A program made the position numbers and the translations under genes. Shown piece by piece: positions 16,807 to 25,685 of a stretch of DNA of 45,175 nucleotides (within the stretch, counting starts at the first letter, position 1; every line of letters begins with the position of its first letter). The notes under the pieces are model-generated. The model had not been told where the DNA came from and searched no databases. It saw only the letters and a list, made by a program, of their open reading frames with translations. This stretch comes from CAZWSE01 sp964636575 (GTDB lineage: Bacteria; Pseudomonadota; Alphaproteobacteria; Rhodobacterales; Rhodobacteraceae). Location: NCBI GenBank assembly GCA_964636575.1, contig CAZWSE010000012.1, positions 1 to 45,175 of the forward strand, in the 5' to 3' direction.

Positions 16807-17159
16807 TGCGTTTGGCTACTATCATTGTGGCTTTGGCGTTGCCTGCACTGGCCCAAGAACAGGCGAGCACTGGCAGTGGCGCCATCTTGCGGGCCTTGGA
16901 CAAGGTCAACGGGCAGACAACCGATCTGGAAATGCCGTCGGGGACGACGACCATCTACGGCCGCTTACAAGTCACTATGAACGAGTGCAGATACCCTGCG
17001 GGCAACCCTGCGGGGGATGCATTCGCGCATGTTTCAGTGACGGAGCGCGCGACGGATACCTCCGTTTTCGACGGCTGGATGGTGGCCTCATCCCCTGCGC
17101 TGAACCCGATGGACCATGCCCGCTACGATGTTTGGGTGATCCGCTGCAGCACATCTTGA
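16803..17159 (+). CDS. DUF2155 periplasmic protein
   Basis: 118 residues: a short signal peptide (MMRLATIIVALALPALAQ) and the DUF2155 pattern ILRALDKVNGQTTDLEMPSGTTTIYGRLQV, then CRYPAGNPAGDAFAHVSV and FDGWMVASSPALNPMDHARYDVWVIRC. Two cysteines, one near the centre and one at the end, could form a disulfide in the periplasm. The function is not established; the family co-occurs with aat and MlaD-type genes in alphaproteobacteria. Its last 37 bases overlap the 3' end of aat on the opposite strand. Confidence 0.87.
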   Translation: MMRLATIIVALALPALAQEQASTGSGAILRALDKVNGQTTDLEMPSGTTTIYGRLQVTMNECRYPAGNPAGDAFAHVSVTERATDTSVFDGWMVASSPALNPMDHARYDVWVIRCSTS

Positions 17160-17758
17160 ATTTGTGGCGGCTCTGCGCCGTCGAACCGGGACGCTGACCC
17201 CAAAAGCGCCAGATCCAGTAGATCGTGATAGGCGGCGCGGCTGATTTCGATCGCCCCCAGTGATTGCAGATGCTCGGTCTGGAACTGGGTGTCAAAAAGC
17301 TCAAACCCTGTGCGTTTCAAATGGTCGATCAGACACACCAAAGCGATCTTGGACGCATCCGTGCGCTTTGAGAACATGCTTTCCCCAAAGAACGCCCGCC
17401 CTAAAGTGACGCCGTAAACCCCGCCGATCAGAACATCGTCGTCCCAAAGCTCAAACGAATGGGCATGTCCAAGGCTGTGAAGCTGCGCGTACATCTCAAA
17501 AATGTCGTCGTTGATCCATGTCTCAACCCGATCTGCGCAGGCCTCAACCACCGCTGCAAAATCGCCGTTTATGCGGCAGGTCCAATCGACCTTGCGCATG
17601 GCTTTGCGCAGCGACCGAGAGGTATGAAATCCGTCGAGCGGAAAGATACCGCGCTTTTTGGGATCGACCCAGAAGACTTCGGTGTCGTTTCGGTGTTCGG
17701 CCATCGGGAAGACACCGATGGAATAGCCGTGCAGCAATAGATCAGGGGTCAGGCTCAT
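17123..17758 (-). CDS. aat: Leucyl/phenylalanyl-tRNA-protein transferase
   Basis: 211 residues. Aat adds Leu or Phe from aminoacyl-tRNA to proteins with N-terminal Arg or Lys, making them ClpS/ClpAP substrates (N-degron pathway). Family motifs are LLHGYSIGVFPMAE, VFWVDPKKRGIFPLDGFH, GGVYGVTLGRAFFGESMFSKRTDASKIAL and FELFDTQFQTEHLQSLGA. It lies 12 bases after accC on the same strand, so it is likely the third gene of an accB-accC-aat unit. Its 3' end overlaps DUF2155 tail to tail. Confidence 0.96.
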   Translation of the reverse strand: MSLTPDLLLHGYSIGVFPMAEHRNDTEVFWVDPKKRGIFPLDGFHTSRSLRKAMRKVDWTCRINGDFAAVVEACADRVETWINDDIFEMYAQLHSLGHAHSFELWDDDVLIGGVYGVTLGRAFFGESMFSKRTDASKIALVCLIDHLKRTGFELFDTQFQTEHLQSLGAIEISRAAYHDLLDLALLGSASRFDGAEPPQIQDVLQRITQTS

Positions 17759-17770
17759 CCGTGTCGCGCG

Positions 17771-19123
17771 TTAGGCCTCGCCCATGTGGGTTTCAAGCCA
17801 GTGTTCGAGCCAGTGGATGTTGTAATCCCCTGTTAACACGTCCTTTTCCTGCAAAAGCGCATGGAACAGTGGCACAGTGGTATCGACGCCATCGACGATC
17901 AGCTCACCCAAAGCGCGGTTCAGGCGCGCCAAGGCTTCGGGCCGGTCGCGCCCATAGACGATCAGTTTGCCGATCAGGCTGTCGTAGTAGGGCGGGATCG
18001 AATAGCCATCATAAAGCGCTGAATCCATACGCACCCCCAAGCCGCCCGGTGCGTGGTATTGCGTGATCCGACCCGGGCAAGGCGAGAAGCTGGGCAGCTT
18101 TTCCGCGTTGATCCGAACCTCGATCGAGTGGCCTTTGATGGAGAGGTCGTCTTGCTCAAACGACATGGGCAGACCGGCTGCGACGTTGATTTGTTCGCGC
18201 ACCAAATCGACCCCGAAAATGCTTTCGGTCACGGGGTGTTCGACTTGCAGCCGGGTGTTCATTTCGATGAAATAAAACTCGCCGTTCTCGTAGAGAAATT
18301 CGATGGTGCCAGCGCCGATGTAGTCGATCTTGGCAACCGCATCAGAACAAATTTTACCAATCCGTGCGCGTTCTTCGGGCGTGATCGAAGGGCCGGGGGC
18401 TTCTTCAAAGACCTTTTGGTGACGACGTTGCAAAGAACAATCCCGCTCACCCAGATGAACAGCGCGGCCTTTGCCATCGCCAAACACCTGAATTTCGATG
18501 TGGCGTGGCGTGGTCAGGTATTTCTCAATATAGACTTCGTCATTGCCGAAGTTCGATTTGCCCTCTGCACGCGCGGTCTTAAACGCCATTTCCATGTCTG
18601 CGGCGGTCTGGGCCACTTTCATGCCCTTGCCACCGCCACCCGCGGTTGCCTTGATGATAACGGGATAGCCAATTTCTGCGCCAATCCGCTGCGCGTCTTC
18701 CAGCGTTGGCACGCCACCGTCAGAGCCGGGAACACAAGGCACGCCAAGTTCTTTCATCGTATCTTTGGCGGTGATCTTGTCGCCCATTGTGCGGATGTGA
18801 TCCGCGGTTGGGCCGATAAATGTTAGGCCGTGGTCTTGCACAACCTGCACAAAGTCCGCGTTTTCAGAGAGGAACCCGTAGCCGGGGTGAATGGCCTCGG
18901 CCCCTGTGATTTCGCAAGCTGAAATGATGGCCGGCACAGACAGATAGCTTTCCAAAGACGAGGGCGGGCCGATGCAAATCGCCTCATCCGCCATACGCAC
19001 GTGCATCGCATCGCTGTCGGCAGTCGAATGGACAGCCACGCTGCAGATCCCCATTTCACGGGCGGCGCGGATCACCCGCAGCGCAATTTCGCCTCGGTTC
19101 GCGATCAGAATTTTGTCAAACAT
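17771..19123 (-). CDS. accC: Acetyl-CoA carboxylase biotin carboxylase subunit
   Basis: 450 residues, the standard length. AccC carboxylates the biotin of AccB with bicarbonate and ATP, the first half-reaction of fatty acid synthesis. FDKILIANRGEIALRVIRAAREMGI opens the protein. The glycine-rich ATP loop is GGGGKGMKV, and FIEMNTRLQVEHPVTE carries the metal and catalytic region. It follows accB by nine bases, as in most proteobacteria. Confidence 0.97.
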   Translation of the reverse strand: MFDKILIANRGEIALRVIRAAREMGICSVAVHSTADSDAMHVRMADEAICIGPPSSLESYLSVPAIISACEITGAEAIHPGYGFLSENADFVQVVQDHGLTFIGPTADHIRTMGDKITAKDTMKELGVPCVPGSDGGVPTLEDAQRIGAEIGYPVIIKATAGGGGKGMKVAQTAADMEMAFKTARAEGKSNFGNDEVYIEKYLTTPRHIEIQVFGDGKGRAVHLGERDCSLQRRHQKVFEEAPGPSITPEERARIGKICSDAVAKIDYIGAGTIEFLYENGEFYFIEMNTRLQVEHPVTESIFGVDLVREQINVAAGLPMSFEQDDLSIKGHSIEVRINAEKLPSFSPCPGRITQYHAPGGLGVRMDSALYDGYSIPPYYDSLIGKLIVYGRDRPEALARLNRALGELIVDGVDTTVPLFHALLQEKDVLTGDYNIHWLEHWLETHMGEA

Positions 19124-19132
19124 CTCTGTGCC

Positions 19133-19630
19133 TTATTCAAGGATGACCAAGGGGGCGCCGTATTCAACGGCGGCACCATCTTCGACCAGAATGCGCTTGA
19201 TCGTGCCCGCGCGGGGGGCCGGAATGTGGTTCATGGTCTTCATGGCTTCCACGATCATCAGCGTATCGCCTTCGGCGACCTTGGCCCCAACGGTGATAAA
19301 CGCGGGCGAGCCGGGTTCGGCTTGCATATAGACTGTGCCCACCATTGGCGAAGGAACGGCACCCGGATCGTCAGAGGGATTGTCGGACGCAGGCGCTGCC
19401 ACAGGCTGTGCTGCGGAGGCTTCAATCGGGGCTGCAGCGGCGGCAGGTGCGGCTGCAATGGCTGCCTGCTGGACCACTTGCTGCGGCTGTTGGCGACTGA
19501 CCCGCACATTCAGGCAGTCTGCTTCACCATATTCACGTTTGACTTGAAGTTCGGTCAGGTCATTCTCATGGAGCAATTCTGCCAGTGCCTTGATGAATGC
19601 CACATCGGAATCGTGGGTTTTCTTTGTCAT
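19133..19630 (-). CDS. accB: Acetyl-CoA carboxylase biotin carboxyl carrier protein
   Basis: 165 residues. AccB carries the biotin that shuttles carboxyl groups between AccC and the carboxyltransferase. The C-terminal biotinyl domain has VEAMKTMNHI with the modified Lys at about 131; an Ala/Pro-rich linker (about 52-88) joins it to the N-terminal helix. The ATG at 19630 has GAGGAC six bases before it; a longer frame to 19654 adds a basic octapeptide not typical of the family. The divergent promoter region (19631-19831) is shared with the acyl-CoA synthetase gene. Confidence 0.96.
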   Translation of the reverse strand: MTKKTHDSDVAFIKALAELLHENDLTELQVKREYGEADCLNVRVSRQQPQQVVQQAAIAAAPAAAAAPIEASAAQPVAAPASDNPSDDPGAVPSPMVGTVYMQAEPGSPAFITVGAKVAEGDTLMIVEAMKTMNHIPAPRAGTIKRILVEDGAAVEYGAPLVILE

Positions 19631-19831
19631 GTAAGTCCTCGACCGCTTTTTCATGCGCCCGTCTTGTGTGCGGGCAGTTCATTTAATGTGGGGGTTATAG
19701 GGTATGAAACAAGGCATGAAAAGCGACGACGTGACTTTGGGGAAACTAAGGACTGGGGCAGGCGCAGAGGTCATTGAAGCACGCGGTAGGGCTGGCCTAG
19801 ACTGAGCCGACTTGAAACGGGACGCTGTGAC

Positions 19832-21337
19832 ATGAACATTGGCCTTTGGCTTGCCCAAACTGCCCGCGATACGCCGGATCGACCGGCTCTGTTTTTGGGC
19901 AAGGATCAGGTGGCGGACTATGCTGCTTTTGACAGTCGCGCCCTGAAGCTGGCCGGTTGGTTGCGCGCCCAAGGCGTGGCACCAGATGATCGTGTCGCGA
20001 TTTTTATGAAGAACTGCCCTGACTTTCTGATCTGTCTCTATGCGATCTGGTATCTGGGGGCCGCTGCTGTTCCGATCAACGCAAAACTGCACAGCAGGGA
20101 GGCCGCGCATATCATTGCGGATTCAGGATCGAAGATGGTCTTTGTCTCACCAGATTTATCGCAGGGTTTAACGGATGCGGGGGTGATTTGCCCCGTGATC
20201 GAACGTGGATCGTCTGTATTTGACGACGCTTGTGCAGACAGCGCTGTGCGCGACATCGAACCGCGTGTACCGTCCGATCTGGCGTGGCTGTTCTATACCT
20301 CTGGCACCACTGGCAAACCCAAGGGCGTTATGATCACCCACGGCATGTTGGTGGCGATGTCGCAGGCCTATGAAGTGGATGTGGAACCTGTCCGTCCTGA
20401 CGATGCAGTTCTTTACGCGGCCCCCATGAGCCATGGTGCGGGGCTGTACAACATGTTGCATGTCCGTCGCGGGGCGCGGCATGTTTGCCCGGCCTCTGCT
20501 GGTTTTGATCCATCCGAGATTTTTGATCTGGCCGCGCATTTTGAGGATGTCCAGATGTTTGCGGCCCCGACAATGGTGCGGCGCATGACCGAAGCAGCCA
20601 AACAAAACAGTGCGACGGGGCAGGGCTTGAAGACAATCGTTTACGCGGGCGGGCCTATGTATCTGGCGGATATTATTGAAGCGGTTGACCACTTCGGGCC
20701 AAGGTTTGCGCAAATCTACGGGCAAGGGGAATGTCCGATGGCGATCACGGCTTTGTCGCGCGCCGATGTTTCAGATCGTGTCCATCCCCGGTGGCGCGAA
20801 CGCTTGATGTCTGTCGGGGTGGCTCAATCTTGCGTCGAGGTTCGGATTGCAGATGACGACGGCACCCAGCTTGCGCCGGGCGAGATGGGCGAAATCATCG
20901 TGCGCGGCAAAACGGTCATGCCGGGGTATTGGCGCAACGACGCCGCGACCGCTGAAGCGATCCAGAACGGTTGGCTGCGCACGGGTGATATCGGCTCAAT
21001 GGATGCCGATGGCTATGTGACGCTGCTAGACCGATCCAAAGACATGATCATTTCGGGCGGATCCAACATCTATCCGCGTGAGGTCGAGGAGGTCTTGCTC
21101 ACGCATCCTTTGGTCCGCGAGGTATCCGTGGTTGGCCGCCCGCACCCCGATTGGGGCGAGGAGGTCATCGCCTTTGTTGTCGGCTCCGCCGCGCCTGCAG
21201 ATTTGGACAGGTTGTGCCAAGACACCATAGCGCGCTTCAAACGGCCCAAGGACTACGTGTTTGTGCCTGACTTGCCCAAGAACAACTATGGGAAAGTCTT
21301 GAAGACTGAGCTGCGCAAGCGACTGGATCACACCTGA
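19832..21337 (+). CDS. Acyl-CoA synthetase (AMP-dependent ligase)
   Basis: 501 residues of the acyl-CoA synthetase branch of the ANL superfamily. Motifs: FYTSGTTGKPKGVMITH (phosphate loop), IYGQGECPMAIT (the Y-x-x-x-E region), GWLRTGDIGSMDADGYVTLLDRSKDMIISGG and the late lysine region PKNNYGKVLKTELRK. It converts a carboxylic acid, ATP and CoA to acyl-CoA in the cytosol. The substrate could be a medium-chain, aromatic or malonyl-type acid; the sequence does not decide. It is transcribed alone, divergent from accB and convergent with the small gene at 21350. Confidence 0.9.
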   Translation: MNIGLWLAQTARDTPDRPALFLGKDQVADYAAFDSRALKLAGWLRAQGVAPDDRVAIFMKNCPDFLICLYAIWYLGAAAVPINAKLHSREAAHIIADSGSKMVFVSPDLSQGLTDAGVICPVIERGSSVFDDACADSAVRDIEPRVPSDLAWLFYTSGTTGKPKGVMITHGMLVAMSQAYEVDVEPVRPDDAVLYAAPMSHGAGLYNMLHVRRGARHVCPASAGFDPSEIFDLAAHFEDVQMFAAPTMVRRMTEAAKQNSATGQGLKTIVYAGGPMYLADIIEAVDHFGPRFAQIYGQGECPMAITALSRADVSDRVHPRWRERLMSVGVAQSCVEVRIADDDGTQLAPGEMGEIIVRGKTVMPGYWRNDAATAEAIQNGWLRTGDIGSMDADGYVTLLDRSKDMIISGGSNIYPREVEEVLLTHPLVREVSVVGRPHPDWGEEVIAFVVGSAAPADLDRLCQDTIARFKRPKDYVFVPDLPKNNYGKVLKTELRKRLDHT

Positions 21338-21349
21338 CGCGCGAGAGAG

Positions 21350-21628
21350 TTAGCCCTGCGCGCTGTCGTCTTCCGTTTGCTCGGCCTCAATCGTATCAGC
21401 CTGCGTGTTCAGGATTTCCTGAATCTTCAACTGCAACACAGAAGGGGGCGCCGCACGGGGCTTGTCTTCTGTTTTGGCAGTGACAGCGGTCACGTCTTCT
21501 GCTGCATCTACCGGACGTGCGGTTTCAGCGGCTTTCGTGGCCTCATCTGTTGCAAACTTTTGTTTTGTCATTTGACCGTTATGGTCAGACCCGCTCCAAT
21601 GGACAGGAGAAACTGGATTAACATTCAT
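21350..21628 (-). CDS. Small acidic hypothetical protein
   Basis: 92 residues, rich in Ala, Thr, Glu and Asp, without membrane segments. It contains a helix-like PSVLQLKIQEILNTQ followed by an acidic tail. An AAAGGCG site precedes the ATG at the usual distance. I do not recognise the family. It could be an adaptor or regulator, but nothing in the sequence shows that. It sits alone between the acyl-CoA synthetase and the transporter genes. Confidence 0.6.
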   Translation of the reverse strand: MNVNPVSPVHWSGSDHNGQMTKQKFATDEATKAAETARPVDAAEDVTAVTAKTEDKPRAAPPSVLQLKIQEILNTQADTIEAEQTEDDSAQG

Positions 21629-21734
21629 CTTCCTACGCCTTTCACTCTTGAAAAGTACTCACCCGCGTTAAGGTTTATCACCAGCGCAGCCTGGAAGTGT
21701 TAACGTGCCTCGCAAATCTACTTAAGACTTAACA

Positions 21735-21772
21735 AAAATGCCCCACGAACCGTCAGGGTCGCAGGGCATTTT
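21735..21772 (-). terminator. Terminator of the liv-type operon
   Basis: AAAATGCCC (21735-21743) and GGGCATTTT (21764-21772) form a nine-base-pair stem 20 bases past the livF stop. On the minus strand the second arm runs into a T-tract, so this is a convincing rho-independent terminator. The symmetrical A/T flanks mean it could also stop plus-strand transcripts. Confidence 0.8.
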
Positions 21773-21791
21773 CTTTGGTCTGGTGAACGGA

Positions 21792-22547
21792 TCAGATCGC
21801 CAGATATTCTGCTCTAAGCTCTTCGTTTTCCAAGACTTCTGCGGCTGTGCCGTCAAAGACGATCCCGCCAGTGTCCAAGATCACAGCGCGGTCTGCCAGT
21901 TGCAGTGCCCGTACCGCGTTTTGTTCAACAAGAATTGTCGTAATGCCCTGTTCTTTAATGATCGAAAGCGTTTTTTCGATTTCATCAACGATCACGGGCG
22001 CCAGACCTTCGTAGGGTTCGTCCAGCAAAAGCACTTTGATGTCACGAGCCAAGGCGCGCGCGATAGCCAGCATTTGCTGCTCGCCCCCTGAAAGCGTCAC
22101 GCCTTCTTGGCTGCGGCGTTCGCCCAAACGTGGGAACAACTCATAAAGCCGCTCAAGCGACCACCCAATAGGCGGTGCGATCTGGGCAAGCTTCAGGTTT
22201 TCTTCGACCGTCAGCCCTTGGATAATCCGGCGGTCTTCTGGCACCAGACCAAGGCCTGCTGCAGAAGCCTCATGCGACTTCATGTTGTGCAAAGGCTGGT
22301 GATCGAGCCAGATCTCACCCTTGGTGACTTCTGGATCACCTAAACGCGCGATGGAGCGAAGGGTCGAGGTTTTACCCGCCCCGTTCCGGCCGAGCAGAGC
22401 CAGAATTTCGCCCTCATGCACGTTGAAGCTGATGCCCTGCACGATGTAGCTTTCGCCGTAGTAGGCGTGTATGTCCCAGACCGACAGAAAGGCAGGGGCA
22501 GTCGAAGCGTGATTGGCGTTGCTGCTGAAGTCAGGTTTGACGTTCAT
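21792..22547 (-). CDS. livF: Branched-chain amino acid-type ABC transporter ATP-binding protein LivF
   Basis: 251 residues. ABC ATPase with Walker A GRNGAGKTS, signature LSGGEQQMLAIARAL and Walker B VLLLDEPYEGLAP, the last being typical of LivF. It hydrolyses ATP at the cytoplasmic face together with LivG. An untypical 20-residue lead (MNVKPDFSSNANHAS...) precedes the fold. It is the last gene of the transporter operon and is followed by a terminator. Confidence 0.93.
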   Translation of the reverse strand: MNVKPDFSSNANHASTAPAFLSVWDIHAYYGESYIVQGISFNVHEGEILALLGRNGAGKTSTLRSIARLGDPEVTKGEIWLDHQPLHNMKSHEASAAGLGLVPEDRRIIQGLTVEENLKLAQIAPPIGWSLERLYELFPRLGERRSQEGVTLSGGEQQMLAIARALARDIKVLLLDEPYEGLAPVIVDEIEKTLSIIKEQGITTILVEQNAVRALQLADRAVILDTGGIVFDGTAAEVLENEELRAEYLAI

Positions 22548-22559
22548 GTCATGTCTCCC

Positions 22560-23321
22560 TTAGTGGCCCGAGCTTTCGCCCAAATAGGCTTCCCGCACTT
22601 TTGGGTGGCCTTTGATGTTATCAGGTGTGTCTTCAACCAGCGGTGTACCCTGCGCCAGAACGGTGATGCGTTCGGCCAAGGAAAACACAACATGCATGTC
22701 GTGTTCGATGATTGCGATGGTGATGTCCCGTTCGTCCTTGATCTGTTTCAGCAGATCAATGGTGTTGTTGGTGTCCGCACGGGCCATACCCGCCGTTGGC
22801 TCATCCAAGAGCAACAGGCGCGGATCCTGAGACAGACACATTGCGATCTCAAGCCGCCGTTTGTCGCCGCGGGATAGGGACGCCGCGTGCATGTTCCGCT
22901 TGTCAGACAGATTCATGTCTTCAAGCATCTCTTCGGCTTTGTCGCGCACCTCTGCCTGATTGCGCACGGCCGCAATTGCGTTCATTTTGAACGACCCGTC
23001 GAACTTGGCAAAGCAGGGGATTAGCATGTTTTCCATGACCGACAGATCTCCGAAGATTTCTGGCGTTTGAAATACGCGGCTGATGCCCATTTGGTTGATC
23101 TCGAACGGCTTGCGCCCCAGAACGGATTGTCCGTCGAACATGACCGATCCGGTATCCGGCACCAGCTTTCCGACCAGCACGTTCAGCAAGGTTGATTTCC
23201 CCGCACCGTTTGGACCGATGATCGCATGGACCGAGTTTTCGGCCACGCTGAGGTTCACATCGCCTAAGGCTTGCAGACCGCCGAAGCGTTTGTTGACGTT
23301 CTTGACTTCAAGAATTCCCAT
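22560..23321 (-). CDS. livG: Branched-chain amino acid-type ABC transporter ATP-binding protein LivG
   Basis: 253 residues. Walker A is GPNGAGKST, the signature is the unusual SLSRGDKRRLEIAMCL, and the Walker B LLLLDEPTAGMA matches LivG. The signature LSRGD in place of LSGGx is found in some Liv and urea-type transporters. It lies 12 bases before livF. Confidence 0.93.
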   Translation of the reverse strand: MGILEVKNVNKRFGGLQALGDVNLSVAENSVHAIIGPNGAGKSTLLNVLVGKLVPDTGSVMFDGQSVLGRKPFEINQMGISRVFQTPEIFGDLSVMENMLIPCFAKFDGSFKMNAIAAVRNQAEVRDKAEEMLEDMNLSDKRNMHAASLSRGDKRRLEIAMCLSQDPRLLLLDEPTAGMARADTNNTIDLLKQIKDERDITIAIIEHDMHVVFSLAERITVLAQGTPLVEDTPDNIKGHPKVREAYLGESSGH

Positions 23322-23332
23322 CTGTTCGCTCC

Positions 23333-24544
23333 TTATTCTGCGGGTTCAGTTGTGGCGGTGGTGTCGTCGTCTTTCGACTTCTTACCTAAGCCCAACATCC
23401 GGCCAATGCGCTGTCCGCCTTCAACCAAGCCACCCGGCAGGAAGATAACGACCATCATGAACATCAGTCCCAACGTCAGGTGCCAGCCTTTGCCCACGAA
23501 GGGGTAGACGATGGCCACGAAGAAATCTTCGATCCCGTCCGGCATAAAGGCGAACCATTGATGCAAAACCGTTTCGTTGATCTTTGAGAAGATGTTTTCA
23601 AAGTACTTGATAAACCCAGCCCCCAGAACCGGCCCGATCAAGGTACCAGCACCGCCAAGGATGGTCATCAAAACGACCTCGCCCGACGCCGTCCACTGCA
23701 TCCGTTCGGCCCCAGCAAGTGGATCCATCGCCGCCATCAATCCGCCCGCAAGCCCAGCGTACATGCCAGAGATCACGAAAGCCGCCAAAGTGTAAGGTTT
23801 GGTGTTGAGGCCGGTGTAGTTCATCCGCTGTTGGTTGGACTTAACAGCCCGCAGCATCATCCCGAAAGGAGACCGGAAGATGCGGATAGCAAGATAGAAC
23901 GCGACCAGCATGATAATGGCGCAGAAGTAGTAGCCAAAGTTGAAGTCAAAGCTCCACGCGCCGATATCCCAAGTGTAGGTTGACCGCATGGTCATCCCGA
24001 AAAGATGCGGCACGTTCGGCTCGCCTGCGCCCATCAAATACTGCGGGTCAGAGGTGTACACCTGCAAACCGGTTTCCCCGTTGGTGATCGGGAAGCCGAA
24101 GGAGCGGCCCAGAAGGTCCGAATATGCAATGGCGAACATCATCTGCGCAAAACACAGTGTCAGGATCGAGAAGTAGATGCCTGACCGGCGCAAACTGATG
24201 TACCCGATGATAACCGCCAGAATGGCAGAGACGATGATCGCCAGAACCAGCCCGGGCAGCACGTTATAGTCAAGCAGTTTGTACATCCAAACTGTTGCGT
24301 AAGATCCGGCCCCCAAGAAAGCGGCGTGCCCGAACGACAGATACCCAGTTAAACCGAACAGCAGGTTGAACCCGATGGCAAAGATACCGAAGTTCACGAA
24401 CCGTTGCATCAAGTCGGGATAACCCGCGTTGAACTGCGCCATGGCGCTGCCTTCGGGGAAGGGGTTCAGCAACAAAGGTGCAAACATTGTCAGACAGAAG
24501 ACAACCAGCAACAAGGTGGTGTCACGTTTTTCAAGACCAAACAT
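23333..24544 (-). CDS. livM: Branched-chain amino acid-type ABC transporter permease LivM
   Basis: 403 residues with about ten membrane segments. The LivM signature is FNLLFGLTGYLSFGHAAFLGAGSYA, and the conserved cytoplasmic coupling stretch is RSPFGMMLRAVKSNQQRMNYTG. A charged tail (about 385-403) rich in Asp, Lys and Thr follows the last membrane segment. It lies 11 bases before livG. The solute is not determined by sequence. Confidence 0.92.
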   Translation of the reverse strand: MFGLEKRDTTLLLVVFCLTMFAPLLLNPFPEGSAMAQFNAGYPDLMQRFVNFGIFAIGFNLLFGLTGYLSFGHAAFLGAGSYATVWMYKLLDYNVLPGLVLAIIVSAILAVIIGYISLRRSGIYFSILTLCFAQMMFAIAYSDLLGRSFGFPITNGETGLQVYTSDPQYLMGAGEPNVPHLFGMTMRSTYTWDIGAWSFDFNFGYYFCAIIMLVAFYLAIRIFRSPFGMMLRAVKSNQQRMNYTGLNTKPYTLAAFVISGMYAGLAGGLMAAMDPLAGAERMQWTASGEVVLMTILGGAGTLIGPVLGAGFIKYFENIFSKINETVLHQWFAFMPDGIEDFFVAIVYPFVGKGWHLTLGLMFMMVVIFLPGGLVEGGQRIGRMLGLGKKSKDDDTTATTEPAE

Positions 24545-24546
24545 GG

Positions 24547-25578
24547 TTATTCCTCCATCACGCCTTGACGACCCATCAGGCCGCGCGGACGCACGAGTAG
24601 AATGATAATTGCAATCAGATAGATGATAATCTGGTCAATGCCAGGAAGGATGTCTTTGACAGCGTTCATCGATGCAAAGCTTTCAAGGATACCCAAAAGG
24701 AAGCCCGCAAGGACAGCCCCCGGAAGCGATCCCATGCCGCCCACAACAACCACAACGAAGCTAAGCACCAGAAAGTCCATGCCCATGTGATAGTTCGGCG
24801 CGTTGATCGGCGCATACATAACGCCCGCCAAACCGGCGACCGCTGCCGCAAGCCCGAACATGATGGTGAACCGGCGGTCGATGTCGATTCCGAGCAGACC
24901 AACTGTTTCGCGGTCCGCCATACCGGCCCGCACAACCATCCCGAAGGTGGTGAATTGCAAGAAGGCAAAGACAATTCCGATGATCACAGCCGAGAAAGCA
25001 AAGTAAATCAGACGCCAGTACGGGTAGATCACCACGTTTGCTTCCCAACCCAGCATGACGCCAAAGTCAAAGCTGCCTTTGAACACGTCAGGGGCAGGGG
25101 TCTGAATAGGGTTCGCACCATAGAAATACTTGATGACTTCTTGCAGGACGATCGCCAGACCAAAGGTCACAAGGATCTGGTCCGCATGCGGGCGTTTGTA
25201 GAAGTGTTTGATCAGACCGCGCTCCATGATGAAGCCCACAAGGATCATGATCGGAATAGCGAATAAAATGGCCAGCGGCACTGACCAGTCGATTATGGTG
25301 CCGCCCATCTCGGGGCCGAACCAGCTTTCGACATAGGGCGTTTCCACTTTTAGCGGATTGCCCAAGAAATCTTTTTGGGTCGGATCTTCTGCCACAGAAG
25401 ACAAGGTAAGAATGCGCTGCACCGTAACGGAACAAAACGCCCCGATCATAAACAGCGCGCCGTGGGCGAAGTTCACCACGCCCAGCGTTCCAAAGATCAA
25501 GGTCAGTCCAAGGGCAATCAACGCATATGCGGAGCCTTTGTCTAACCCGTTCAAAACTTGAAGAAGTATTGCGTCCAT
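24547..25578 (-). CDS. livH: Branched-chain amino acid-type ABC transporter permease LivH
   Basis: 343 residues with about eight membrane segments. The LivH patterns are LNGLDKGSAYALIALGLTLIFGTLGVVNFAHGALFM and FTTFGMVVRAGMADRETVGLLGIDIDRRF. The ATG at 25578 has AAGGTGG before it; a GTG at 25587 is the alternative. It is separated from livM by only two bases. Residues 54-95 form a longer extracytoplasmic loop than in E. coli LivH. Confidence 0.92.
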   Translation of the reverse strand: MDAILLQVLNGLDKGSAYALIALGLTLIFGTLGVVNFAHGALFMIGAFCSVTVQRILTLSSVAEDPTQKDFLGNPLKVETPYVESWFGPEMGGTIIDWSVPLAILFAIPIMILVGFIMERGLIKHFYKRPHADQILVTFGLAIVLQEVIKYFYGANPIQTPAPDVFKGSFDFGVMLGWEANVVIYPYWRLIYFAFSAVIIGIVFAFLQFTTFGMVVRAGMADRETVGLLGIDIDRRFTIMFGLAAAVAGLAGVMYAPINAPNYHMGMDFLVLSFVVVVVGGMGSLPGAVLAGFLLGILESFASMNAVKDILPGIDQIIIYLIAIIILLVRPRGLMGRQGVMEE

Positions 25579-25635
25579 TGTGCCCACCTTAGACCCATGT
25601 CATCGCGGCTGCTAATCAGCTGCGGTTGTCCTTGA

Positions 25636-25663
25636 ACAGGGCGCACCGCAAAGCGCGCCCTGT
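25636..25663 (-). promoter_or_regulatory. Intercistronic hairpin between binding-protein and livH genes
   Basis: ACAGGGCGC (25636-25644) and GCGCCCTGT (25655-25663) form a perfect nine-base-pair stem in the 107-base gap. There is no T-tract. Such hairpins after a binding-protein gene usually protect its mRNA or partly stop transcription, so that the periplasmic protein is made in excess of the permeases. Confidence 0.7.
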
Positions 25664-25685
25664 CATTACTGTTTGGTGCGTTAAA

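Noticed and set aside
19679..20110. 143-residue open frame antisense to the start of the acyl-CoA synthetase
   Set aside because: No motif, and the opposite strand holds a clear enzyme across most of it.
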